A stretch of 64,000 nt of DNA from Paracamarosporium sp. OC-R06-R3. Taxonomy: Eukaryota; Ascomycota; Dothideomycetes; Pleosporales; Didymosphaeriaceae. A program made the position numbers and the translations under genes. Where the stretch lies: the NCBI GenBank assembly GCA_019828545.1, contig JACVRA010000286.1, positions 93,166 to 157,165 on the forward strand. Reading direction: 5' to 3'. Shown here piece after piece: positions 10,978 through 22,325 of the stretch. Position 1 is the stretch's first letter. Each line of letters begins with the position of its first letter. Below the pieces are notes generated by a model. That model saw nothing but the letters and a program-made list of their open reading frames with translations, had not been told where the DNA came from and ran no database searches.

Positions 10978-13483
10978 GCCGAAGAAGCTACAGAGACGAA
11001 GCTGCGCGGGAGACTGGACAGGGCTTGTGGTTATCGATAAGCCTCGCGCACTTCGTCATTTGTGGAAAAGTCCACACCTTGGCTTGAAGGTAACAGAATG
11101 CAATGAGAAGAAATCAAACGCCCGGTTGATGAATGGGTTGATAGGAAATGACGAGTGGAGTGATCACTTTAGAAGATGATGTTCAATATGCCAATGCCGT
11201 TGAATGCATGGTTTTCTACTTCTACTAGGCTGGGTACGACGCCTCCAAATACAACACACCCAAACCCCTCCTCCATGCACAAGTTGCTATATTTGCTGAC
11301 AGATACGAATGTGCGTCCCTTTACGATCTCGCGAATTTTTCATTGTCGGACACCATCAAGGCTGCTAAAAGCAATGATTAGGCTGACATTGCAGGCTTCG
11401 TTTATGATCATACAACGACGGAAGCACCGCCCTATATGGAGCTACGAGATCTAGTTGTCGTTGCTATTACAAGTCGCTATTTGATACTAAAGACGACCTT
11501 AATAAACGAGAGCGTAGTCAATCTCCTGCGTTCAAACACGGATCTTGTGACAGACTTTTTCCTTAGTAGGTGACATGGACTAACGGCACATCGTGTTGTT
11601 GACTATCGTTTCATATGTAAGCATTATCGTTATAGTCATGTTGGGCCTCACAGTTGCCCGAGCATATTTTCTGCCGATAGCAGTGGAACAAGGGATTATC
11701 CTCAGTATGGGAAAGGAAATGGGCACCAGGTTCGTCGCACATGGTGGGCCAACATCAGTGTGCGCCCAGCTTGTTCATACCCATTGTGCCATGGATGTCA
11801 CACTTTGAAACCTGAAGAGGCTGGCGATATGTCTCCACCGGCGTATACAGATAGTTGATGCTGTAATGTAAAAAGAGGCCCAAATTTATTCGAGATCGCG
11901 TACTGGTCCTGTTAACTGTGACAATGCAGGGACTGTATATACTACGCTGGCTGTTCAACTAGCGCGTCAAGGGCAGGTGTTTGTGGCCAAACCCACACGA
12001 CAATTCCAGCAATCGAGGCTCTCGCTGTTGTGCTATTTCCTTCCCGTACAGCTGCGGTGATACAGAACTCTACCTCACGCACACGGTCCTTGGCGCGTAA
12101 ATAAGCTCATACGCCACATGCAGACCCTTGCGTGAAGGACCCCCTGAGATCGACGGAGTTCAAAAACTGCCCAACAAGGCAAGTTGGAGTCTTGAGTACG
12201 TCATCTCCATTCACGAGCTTTAATTCTGGATTCCAGCGACTGCACCTCGGATACCGATTCTCGGATACTAACGTTGTTGCAAGCACGGCTTCCCCACGAG
12301 CGGAATCTCTCATACATCTCGCGTGCGCGACCCGGTCGCTATCCTCTGCAGGTGCCTACTCCACGCACGAAACCGATGGCTGAATATACGGATGAAACGG
12401 TGCAAACTAGGGCTGCCGAGCTACCTAGGACCCGACAGCTTAAGACGCACCTTAAAACAAAACAAAAGCATTAGGAGGGGATGAAGAAGATTCTTATACT
12501 GTGGTCAGCATATTCCGGGCAACCTGTCGCAACTTCGAGCCGTAAAACAAACGCTTATCGGGAGCCCTAGAGACATCGCTAGCTCTCTAGGAAAAGGCCC
12601 TGGAATGAGAAAGAATGCATTCTAAAGTGCCTGGACATTTGTACCACAGTGTCCTCCTACATAGACGGTCCGGCTTCAAGCTCCGCGAAACAGCCCGACA
12701 ATGCATGGCGATGATGCACGACGACAATGCCGTGTTGGTTTCCACCAACGAAGCTGTTATCGGGAATATGGAGCAGGCACTCAGCCGTTGTAAGGACGGC
12801 CTGACTGGGGTCGTGTCACGATTGAGAAGGTCTCTCGAGCAAATGCTACCGCATCGCCCCAGGAAACGGAACAGAAAAAGTTGCAAGAAGAGATGGAAAG
12901 CACAAGACAGAGCCAAATTCTCTGCAGAGAACCTTCTAAGATATCATACGCACACCGTACAAACGTTTTTGAAGCAACTTCCGTGGTGGATGACAGTCGT
13001 CAGGTGATGACATCGACATCTGGCGCCCTGGCATTCGCGAACCGAATCTCAGCGGGCGCGCCTTCCACGCAAATAGCTTGGACAAACGCCAGCCCGACGC
13101 GTCGCAGCAACCTCCGCGGAGTCGACGTGAATCGCACGCCTCGCGGGGAGCATGTATGTAGTGCGACACGGTGGCGTCTCAACAGCCCCGTCCCCGGAAG
13201 GCCATTAATTCGCCACGGCGACAGACAGACATACAGACAGACGCTTGGAGCGGCACGAGCCCAGAAGGCTCAAAAAACGACCTGCCCAAGCACAGGCTTC
13301 CATCACAGCGTGTGCCAATCGCCAGCCAACCAACCACCGCACCGTGTAACCGCTTGTGGAACTGCCACCCAGCGTGGCAGCCCAAACCACGGGCGGCCTT
13401 GAATAACACATAGATACATATACTCCGCCGTGCGGTGGTGGTAGATCTCGAGACATCGACTCTCCCACCCCCTCTACTTCGCA
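10978..13483. other. 2.5-kb intergenic region, no firm gene
   Basis: Mixed composition. 12615-13007 is a 130-codon plus-strand ORF with some protein-like character (listed separately at low confidence). A short ACAG-type simple repeat lies near 13222-13245. No RNA gene or transposon ORF was seen. Confidence 0.45.
12615..13007 (+). CDS. possible hypothetical ORF, 130 aa
   Basis: Open frame of 130 codons with a mixed hydrophilic product and a basic C-terminal half (PHRPRKRNRKSCKKRWKAQDR). No domain is recognised, no intron is clear, and a second frame overlaps it. It may be a chance ORF or a gene relic. Confidence 0.22.
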   Translation: MHSKVPGHLYHSVLLHRRSGFKLRETARQCMAMMHDDNAVLVSTNEAVIGNMEQALSRCKDGLTGVVSRLRRSLEQMLPHRPRKRNRKSCKKRWKAQDRAKFSAENLLRYHTHTVQTFLKQLPWWMTVVR

Positions 13484-13961
13484 ATGCCGAGCCTCGTAGA
13501 ACAGGTATGTATGTACGGATAACAGATCAAACTTTCTTCTCTCTCTTTTTTTACTACGCTCGGTTTTCTGTACCGGTTCCCAGGGGAATCACCTTTTTTG
13601 TATCAATTTTTTTTGTATGCCGAGTTTTCGTCAAAAACAGCAGTCCAGATGGATGGTAGACAACCAGCCAGTCCAGTATACTCTGCTCAGCTTGAATTAT
13701 AGTGTTAATGAAGCCCAGACGCCCCGGTACAAAATACCCTGCGCCCACTGCGAAGCGATCCTGATCTACGACGAGGCACGGAATCGGTGTCCTCGGTGCG
13801 GAGGCAACCCCTGGGCGCCTTGCAACGACACGGGGTGCGCGCAGTTCGACCACGGCATAGTGCGGCCGCACAAGCCGGGGAAATTCGAGCCGTGTGATGA
13901 GCCGGGCGAACTGGATGCCGCGATGGCGGTCGAGGACCGGGCTTCGACCCGTCATCGTTAG
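13484..13961 (+). CDS. small cysteine-rich (zinc-ribbon-like) protein
   Basis: Preferred model: exons 13484-13504 and 13641-13961, 113 aa, with a strong GTATGT donor after a seven-codon first exon (MPSLVEQ). An unspliced alternative starts at ATG 13617 and gives 114 aa differing only at the N-terminus. The core has paired cysteines, CAHC and CPRCGG about 17 residues apart, then CNDTGC, spacing that suits a zinc-binding ribbon. There is no signal peptide and the C-terminus is acidic. The family is not recognised. Compact size, phase-consistent splicing and organised cysteines make it more likely real than not. Confidence 0.5.
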
Positions 13962-14441
13962 TTCGTTTGGTGGTGTTCTGATGTCTCGTGAGTAACTCGT
14001 TTTTTATGGTTTTGTGGAACTGAGACTGATGTTGAGTTGTTTATGGATACCGATTAGCGAAGTATGGGCTTGGTTAGTTTATTTTTTGGTCAGATTTACG
14101 CGAAATCCTTCCGCCGGTGCCTGGCTGGTTTCGTCTGTACGAGGATGTGACACGATGGTAATGCGAAGGAACAAGTGGATGCCAGGACTAGTCGCACGCA
14201 CATACATGGGTAAAGATACCTGGGATATGATTCATTTTGATCAAGAGACGCTCACTCTTACGTCCAAATTGAGTTCAATTGCTGCTAACATGCAGTGATC
14301 CTTGCAAGGACATATCCCTTCGCCATGCTATTTGCTGTCATTGCCATGTTGATATACCCCCTCGCTGAAAGGCTTGTCTGCAAGATGCATTAGCACAGTG
14401 TGCGTACATGAAGAAGCCACAAATCCTGTGCAATGCATACC
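13962..14441. other. convergent intergenic region
   Basis: Between the small cysteine-rich gene (+) and the 3' end of the RNA-dependent RNA polymerase gene (-). Nothing recognisable. Confidence 0.5.
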
Positions 14442-17400
14442 TTAATGGAAGTCAAGTTTCAAGACCTCGCCCAGCTGTGTAATGCCTTGTGTGGTCTCGA
14501 TGCCACCGAGGTCCGTCTCCAGGACAGGACTCTCTTTCTTCGGATGTCGGTACTGCTGGTGCATAGTAAATCCTGACCGAGCCCTCCTGTTGCCTGTCTT
14601 GATCTTGCCAAGCTCGTTGACGAATAGCCACGGGAAAGACATCAGCGGCATGTCTTCTGGTATCATCGAGCGGCTTGACTCATGGCATTCCCGAACAGCA
14701 GTTTCCATTTCGGTAGCGGTCACGGTGTACATAGCCGTAACGAATGGTGCCAGCTTCTCAAATTCATGCCTGCCCTCTGCCCCCGCTGCTTCACAACACA
14801 GGCCTTGGTATCGTAGCTTGAGTATTCCGATGGTTCGTCCAAACTCCTCAGCGAAGGTATAGTCGCGAGCTTCCAGATTGTGGGACAGCACGAAAACAGA
14901 CCATGCCTCGAATTCTGTACGGATGGCATGCTTTGCCATCAATCCTCTCATGTCGGAGTCGTATAAAGACTTGATTTCCCTGGCCTTCGCAAGCATGTCT
15001 TGGCTGGGTGCATATGCATCCAAGATAGTCTGGTCAAACTTGTTCTCATACCGAGGCACAAAGTCAACAAGCTGCACCTGATCGAAAAGCATCCCCAGGA
15101 TCTTCTTAGATTTGTAGTACTTGTGTTCCGGTTGATGTTTATTCCGTTGGAAATGCGGTTTCTTGCGTGGGTTGAGTTCAGGGTCCATGATCGCAGGTAT
15201 TCCACTCTTGGAGTAGTCCACCGCCTGGGAATGGAGTCGGGCCAAAGCAAGACCTAAAGTAAGTGTTAGCTAGCATAATCGGATTGCGGAGGATAGTTCG
15301 CGACTCACATTTTCGATTCCTAACTCCTTCATCACTAAAATCGGCTTGGGCCAGATGGGCGGTCGCGATCCGACCGAGTGAGTCATTCTTCATATGGGTT
15401 ACAAAGAAATCAGTGATGTCTTTGACTGTAATTGGCTTGTTCGATTCCAGCGGTTTCTCGGCTGTAAAATCCATGGGAGGCTCGTTAATCGTTTCTGGAA
15501 GAAAGTTGTTATCCCACAGGACGATATAATCATCACCGTCGAGGTCGCCACCCGAGCACATATTAGGAATATCCCTGTCTCCAGTTTGAGGGAGGACAAC
15601 GACGTTCTTCAGATGATGCAATGCCGGCACGTCAACAGCCCGCACTACACGCACGTCACCAGCGTGGAGTGACGGATTGCGTGCCAAAATGCATACGCCC
15701 TGGATGATCCTATAGTGACCCGTCTTGGCCGTTCTGGTGTCTTCAGCTGTGTCGGTGATCTGAAGGAATACTTCAGGTAAAGTTTGCATCTTCTCCTCTC
15801 TGGTAGCATTGGCTCGAGACTGTGGGTCGTTGTAATGGCCTCGTAGGGTAGCCGCCTCATCCACACAACCGAGCAGATATGCGCCCTCCTCAATGACTAT
15901 CCGAGCCTTTTCCTTGAGGTACTTGATATGATAAGCGCGCCACAGCTGAAGAAGTGACATCATGAATGGCTCTTGACTTTGCATGAAACCATCAATAACC
16001 ATTCCAGCCATGGTGAGTGTTGTTTGATTCAGATCAATGTTTCGTTGAAGTTTCTGAATAGCAACATCGTCTTCTCGAGTTGCTCTCTCGAGATCATTGA
16101 CCATTTCTTGCTGTTTTTGGATGAACACAGAGTCTGGCACACCGAGTGTTGACAGTATGATTATCAATTGACGGTTGAAACATGCGACGGAGAGCGCGGA
16201 AGCCCTAATGATTTCTAGTCCTACATTCTGCGCTTCGAACTTGTACTGGCTGGGGCGAATATGGACAACATGACCAGCGATGCTGGGATCTAGAGCGAGT
16301 ACGCCCTTGCATCCAGCCAAGCGAAACTGATAAAGCGATGGAGGATCATTGAAGGCGTGTGGTAGACCGAGCTCTTTCGCGGCCATTTGGGCTAAAAAGG
16401 TGGAAATCCTCCCCACTCCGTCTGTGAAACAATACCCGTTCCGTTCTACATCTTCAATCTTTTCGATTTTGACATTGACGCTTTTGATTGCACGTGTGGT
16501 GGAAAAGCATTGTCCGAGTCGGGCGCCATACTTTGCTGCTGTCTTGATATGGTCAAACTGCCCCATTGACCGGCGGATGTCGTCGGCGGATTTCGATGGC
16601 GTAGGTGCATAAAAGTATGCTCCGCGCTCTCTGAACTGGGAGTTTCCAAAAGCAAGAAATTCATAGTAACGTCCGGCCACAACGATGCCGTTGGTCATGG
16701 CTCTAGTCACTCGATCAAAGATTGCGTCTGACGCTCCATTGTTCCGTGCGTATATGTCACCTTCAGTCTTCTCGTCGGAGAATTTGACACGGATAAAGCG
16801 ATCGGCATCTGCGATGTGCTTTCGAACGATGCGGTTTGATGTTTCGATTACGGGTTGGCCAACGTGAATCATCGTTGGCGTGATGTTCACTGATCGTGAA
16901 AGGATGCAGTAGCTTGGCAATTTCGTTCCACGTGGTGACTTATGGAGGTTGGCGAATACCATCATGGGATTGACACATTCACGGTTGTCGTTTGCAACTC
17001 TCCCAAGGATTCGGACAGCTTCGGAAGGGCTTAACGATGCCAGGCGCTCCAGAAATTCACGGGTGATGTTGTGTTCCTGGAGTAATCCATTTGACAGACA
17101 AACTTCCAACTGATAGCGAACATCAAAGGCCAAGTTGACCTGACCAGTAGCCAACTCGTGAAACGCAGACAGTTGAAAATAAGAGCCTTGGAGGTGTGGA
17201 TGGGTCCCTGAAATTTCTTCTTCCAACAGTGACCAAATAGCTGGAGCTGTACCCTTCGATATGCTGTATTCTTGGATCGATTTGATGTTGATACCATGGA
17301 CCGCAAGGATGCTATTCAGTCTTGTGTACTTTGGGTCACCGAATGTTGCGGCGTCGAACGTGACACGGTACGTTGTCCAGCGACCAATGTCAATTATAGG

Positions 17401-17891
17401 AGTTTCCTTGCGATTCATTACAGGGGCGTTTGCCAATTCCTCACGAGTCTGCGTATTTACTATGTCCGTCTGTCGACACCAAGTGCCGTTGCCTGCTTGC
17501 ATCCAGAATTTGGGGGCCTAGAAAAGAGAATAAGTGCACAGGACTTTCGCGAACCGTTCTAAACTAACGGTACACATACTGATTTGAACGGTATGATTAA
17601 GGAGTTTCCCGCCTTGTATATGGCGTCGATGAGAGACAAGGGCAATTGGAATTTCAGGTTTTGACGCTGCCCGTCGATCATCAAAGGGATCTGGAACTCG
17701 ATCTCTTTGAAATCGCCCACTTTGAGCGTGGCTTTGACAATTCGGGCGCCGTGGAAGGTTTGCATAATCTGCATCGTATGTTCTGCAGTCGTGACGCCGA
17801 AGTCGATCGAGTTGGCCAAGAGGACGGACATGTTTGCCGCTTGCGTATACGGTGACGGTGCCACGAAAGCGGCTTGGGGTCTCCGAAGCAT
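14442..17891 (-). CDS. RNA-dependent RNA polymerase (RNAi type)
   Basis: Exons 17891-17580, 17517-15309 and 15253-14442 give 1110 aa. Introns of 62 and 55 nt keep phase and restore IPFKS/APKFW and RNRKC/LALARLHS across the joins. The catalytic loop CSGGDLDGDDY (about residues 757-767) carries the DxDGD metal-binding signature of eukaryotic RdRPs (Pfam RdRP family, as in Neurospora QDE-1 and SAD-1), which make double-stranded RNA for silencing. Other family-like blocks are FTDGVGRIS, RLAGCKGVLALDP and the C-terminal LHSQAVDYSKSG motif. The start is uncertain: ATG 17891 begins the conserved part, but the frame stays open upstream to 18257 through a CT repeat coding for Ser-Leu. I cannot say whether it serves quelling or meiotic silencing. 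No frameshift or stop is seen. Confidence 0.93.
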
Positions 17892-18113
17892 TGCGCGTGT
17901 CGCAAAATTGTGTGTATTTTCGGGAGAAGGAAGATGGTTAGCAGGATGGTTGTTGGCAGGTTTGCCAAAGCTGTGGGGTCTGTTTGCTCCCCAGCGTTCT
18001 CGCGTCTCACATTGTTTGCTTATTCTCGATTGAGAAAGAGCGGTCCCAGGCAATCGGCAATCGGCAATTGGATATCGCGCGAAAACGAAAGAATCAGGTA
18101 AAAGACACGTCCG

Positions 18114-18151
<38 letters not shown>

Positions 18152-18378
18152 GGAAAGGAATATGAGGGTTAGTTACGCGCAACGGTAGGAACCTGCCTAC
18201 GAGAGTGCAAGGGTGAAAGGTATCGTGCTCGAGCGACTCCCAATAGGCAACACGCAAAGTCTTGACAGCACTCTACTTCCAAATCATTATTCATGACTAC
18301 ATTACAACGTTCGGTGGCATCCGCCCAACAAAAAATAGGACATCGTATTTAATCCCGCACGGGTGGCATTAGGTGTTA
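17892..18378. other. 5' region of the RdRP gene
   Basis: Lies between the RdRP start and the 3' end of the next minus-strand gene. It includes a perfect AG dinucleotide tract (separate entry) that reads as CT on the RdRP strand, typical of CT-rich fungal promoters and leaders. Confidence 0.5.
18117..18148. repeat. (AG)16 microsatellite
   Basis: Perfect 32-bp AG dinucleotide run, about 225 bp upstream of the chosen RdRP ATG and reading CT on the RdRP strand. In the open upstream frame it would code for alternating Ser-Leu. Confidence 0.97.
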
Positions 18379-21300
18379 CTACAATTCCGTAAGCGAGCCC
18401 TCTTCCTGAAGCCATTTCCCGGTACTAGTTGTAAATTTTCCAGGTGTGAACGGTGTACTCTCTGGAAGAAACGACTCTAAATCTGCTTCTTCGCTTCCCT
18501 GCGAGCTACCTCGCCGCTTGTTTAACGGTAGACTTTGTCTGCCATCCGGATCGTTGTTTTGCTGGGACAGAGAGAACCCAACAGTAGTGTGCCTGCGGTT
18601 AGGGGATATCGGTCGCAGAGCAGAACGTTGCGCTTGAGCTCTCTTTGACAGTGACTTTGGTATCAGCGAAGGGTTGTTATACGAAGTTCGTGTGGAATTG
18701 CCCTTGGATGAAGGCCTGGGTTTCGAACGCTTTGGCGTGGAGCCGCTCCGCGAAATTTGAGAACTTGACAAGAACGAAGCATTTGCCAGATGGTCCATAG
18801 CGGTATTGGTAATACCCTCGGCTACATTCGAAATCTATCGCACGCGGAATTAGCGATAAGAGGTTAAAGGTAACCAGGAATACTGATTGCAATTACCTTA
18901 GTGGTGGCATCACATTCATGTATCTCTTGACTGTTCTGCACGTCATGATCATGCTGATGCGCAGTCTTTGAAACGTCACGCGCAGGGGCTGGTTCCGGTG
19001 GAGGTCCCATTAACGTAAACACTCGTTTCTGCCAAGACCTCAATTCTTCGAGTGCGTTGTCTTTGGCGAGACATTCATGCTCGAGCTCTTGAATTTTGGC
19101 ATGAAGTGGCGGGACGGACATTTGAGTTCGCTCCAAATTTTGTCGCATATCATCGTAAGCTTCCTACAACGTAGAGTGGTAAAGTCAGTGCCGTTCAGAG
19201 AACGCTCCTCATGCTGCAACACAATATTACTCACATGTATACGCTGATAGTCCTTAGCAGCTTTCGAGGCTGCAGCCTCAATATCGCTTTCATATTGGGC
19301 TTCGACTTCTTGCAAAGCCCTAGTTGACGATTGTGCAAGTTCATGGTGACGGAGTTGTAAATCTGAATGCACATGGAAACATTAATCTGAGGTCTGACGC
19401 TCATCGGGAAAAGGCGCTTACCCTTGAGTCTCTCGGCCGTCGTCGTCAAGTCAGCCTTAGTCTGTTGTAGATCACCCTCCAAAGCAGCGGCTTCTCTTTC
19501 AATACGAGTCAGTTCCTCCTCTTTTTGAGCTGTAGATTGCTTTTCTTTGTTCAACTCCCGTTCTGCCTCCAGTAGACGATTTTGGAGGTTGTTGCAAAGG
19601 TCATCAAGCCGGGCGCTCGTCTGTCTGTGCTCCTCAACAGTGCGTTGCTCTGTTTCGAAGCGGGCTTGGAGATCGTTGTACTGGTCAGCGAGTTCGCGCA
19701 TCCCGGTCTCGTGTTTGCCAAGCTCATCGCTCAGGGCAGCTATCCTCTCACGCAGAACTTCCTGCTCTTTCTTCTGATACTCAATAGTCTCTTCATGCTC
19801 AAGGATAAGAGACTTCAGCTGCATCTCTTTGTGATTGTAGGTCTCCTTGGCTTCAAAAAGCGCAGTGTCAGCCTGCGAGTTAGACTTCTCCATATCGACC
19901 CGTAGGTTTTCTAGTCGGATGGAGAGCTCCTCATTGTCCTTCTCCAACCGGCTTTTCTCCGCCTCGAGAGTGCCAAGGAAGAGATTATCGTCTATTCGTT
20001 TCTGCTCGAGAGATTCCACATGGGCCAGCGATCGGGATAGTTCTACTTCGAGTGCACCTGCCCTATCTCGTTCGCAACGTAGTGGGCCTTCGACTGTGTC
20101 GCATCGGCTTTCCAAATCATGGCAGATCTGCGCCACTGCTCGGATGAGCGAATCCCGTTGATAAGAGGCCTGATTGTCTAGTTCGCACTTGAGACGACTT
20201 CTCCAGTCCTGCAGGGGCAGGCCAGACACAGGCGTACACTCTTGCTCAAAAAGAGAAACCGAGGGGGTGAGAGTGTAAGCTGATGGGATATGCGTGCATT
20301 GATCCGCAGGTATTGAAAGCTGAGATTGTTTTTGAATCAGAGCGATCCCAAGCGATGACGGTACGCGTGGGACTTCATTGGGCCCAACAGCAAACATGAC
20401 AGTCAATAACATTGAAATTGTCGCTGAGATACATTTTCGACGTATGACGTTGTTGTGATTTGGGCAGAAGACGGATTGCGCTTCTTCAACGGGAGCGGTA
20501 CAACACGCAAGGAAGGCTTCGATGTGACCTTGAACTTTATGGTCCGACAAGGCCGTAACTATGTGGGAACAAAAATTTGCATGATGTAAAGCCGTCGCGG
20601 CTATTTCGTTGACTAGGAATATAGTGTTTCGCTGTTGATCAATTGAGAGTGGTGAAATATTTGTTTCTAGTACCTGACAGACAAGTGATCGGACAGAAGA
20701 TTGCTGCATGTGATCCTGCTCGCGGTCAGAACATATTGGACACTCTAATAAGGTTATGTACGCCAGGACTTACTGCGAATAAAGGTAGCGAGTTTGACAG
20801 CGAATCCTGAGAGCCTAGATCATCCCAGCCATTCAAGTCCGTCAATGCCCTTTCGTATAGTCCTACTACTGTTGAAGACAACTTGTTCGTCCCACCGACA
20901 ACAGTGTAGAAGTATAAAGCTTCGCGCTGGACAGCTGGTTTGATGTCGCACTGCTGTATTTTCTGCAAGAGCTTCGGTATCATGTTCTTCGCATTCACGT
21001 CCGTGTTGGCCCATTGCTCTAGTATTCTTTGATCAACCAGCTGCAAGGTACGGGTCGCTATCCCTGGAGTAGAGGTACTAGGTCAGCACGATCGAGGAGT
21101 GCGGATGGGTACTTTTGATGTGTCTCAAATAAGCGAAGTAAGAATCTTTCCGCAATTTGCGAAACACATGCATCTTGTCCCTGGATCTTACGTACTGATT
21201 CCCTGGAGAGCTTCATCATCCGGGACACCTGAGCCACCTTTGATGGCCCATATGACACTCAGGCAAGCGAGAGTAATTGTCTTCTTGCAGGCGTTTGCGG

Positions 21301-22325
21301 ATTCAAACAACTTTCTACCTGAAGCAGTAACCCATTGTACGGTACCATCTGTGTTGGCGGTGTTGTCCTTGGTACGCTCGTGATCTCCATGGGCCCCATC
21401 TATGAGCTCTGGACTGGATGAAAAAAATGATTAGTGAACGTGTCAAAGGGTCAGTCTTCCCTGTGAGCACACTTACTGTTCTGCGAGGATTGCGAGACCA
21501 AAGCACCACAATAACAACATGGAGTCTTCCCCAGTAATTTTGGAGGTAAGGATATGGTAAAGCTGCTTATCGAAATGCTTGCTTGCATCGGCCGGTAGCA
21601 GGGCCAGGAAGCCACGACAAGCTCCATTGAGCATGCGGTATATTGGTTTCAGCGTTTGGACATCGGGTTTATGCGACGCTTGCTCAAAGGTGCGCAAGAA
21701 GAACGACTGTACGGTTGCGGGCAGTGGTACAGCGTCAGGCAACGGGTGTGCCAGGAGCTCGACGCAAAGACCATGGTACTTGAGAGCGGTCAGAGATGTG
21801 CATAAGGTAGCACGAAGCGGCGTGATTGAGTGTCGGAGGTTTGATCCGTGCTTACTGAATTGAAGTTCTCCGGTGATGTATCCGCTTTGGTAAGCAGTGC
21901 ATTGAGCAGAGCAGGGTTGCGGGCGAGGAGTTTGTGCCTGAATTCGAGTGCGTGGGCTGCACAAGGGAGGTCAACCGGCAGTTAGAAGTCGAGAGGCGTG
22001 CAAGACGTACAGAGGCAGCGGAGAATGGTCACGCAGCACTGCCACATGGGGAGGGCATCGTAGAGGAGCGAGGCGAGCTTAGCGATGGCGCAAGGGGGGT
22101 GCAGGCGAATGCAGGCGCGGGCGGTAAGCGCATCGGTGTTTGTGCAGATGCGGGCCAATTTCTGCATCTCACAAGTCAGCGCATGAGATATTAAACGGTC
22201 ATGTGCGGGTGGAGCGGGTGGTGCATATACGGTGTTTGGGGCACACTCACGGCCAGCGACACCGGGTAGGGCGCGTCGACGAGGGCGGAGAGCTCGCGGG
22301 CGAGGGCAGCGTGTGCGGCAGCCAT
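18379..22325 (-). CDS. large helical-repeat plus coiled-coil protein, function unknown
   Basis: Ten exons: 22325-22251, 22161-22011, 21956-21856, 21778-21477, 21413-21196, 21063-20774, 20715-19422, 19362-19235, 19163-18897, 18834-18379. Together they give 1093 aa, with all phases consistent. Residues about 1-430 are helical, with a repetitive alpha-solenoid look (ALPMWQCCVTILRCL, SLTALKYHGLC-like and LLLWCFGLAILAEHPEL helices). About 560-880 is a long coiled coil (repeated EL, EKS and LEKDNEELSIRLENL heptads). The last 200 residues are basic and Ser/Pro-rich (STPKRSKPRPSSKG). This solenoid/coiled-coil/disordered-tail plan occurs in tethering and scaffold proteins (for example Uso1/p115 or CIP2A), but I see no diagnostic motif and claim no homology. 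The 132-nt intron between exons 5 and 6 is open in another frame, so an extra exon there is possible. Confidence 0.75.

Noticed and set aside
17892..18257. N-terminal extension of the RdRP from the ATG at 18257
   Set aside because: The extension includes a Ser-Leu microsatellite and no family-like sequence; the ATG at 17891 gives a reasonable N-terminus. Kept as an alternative only.
21064..21195. An extra exon inside the intron of the coiled-coil gene
   Set aside because: It is open in another frame, but no pair of splice sites would join it in phase; a CTGAC branch and CAG acceptor fit one 132-nt intron.
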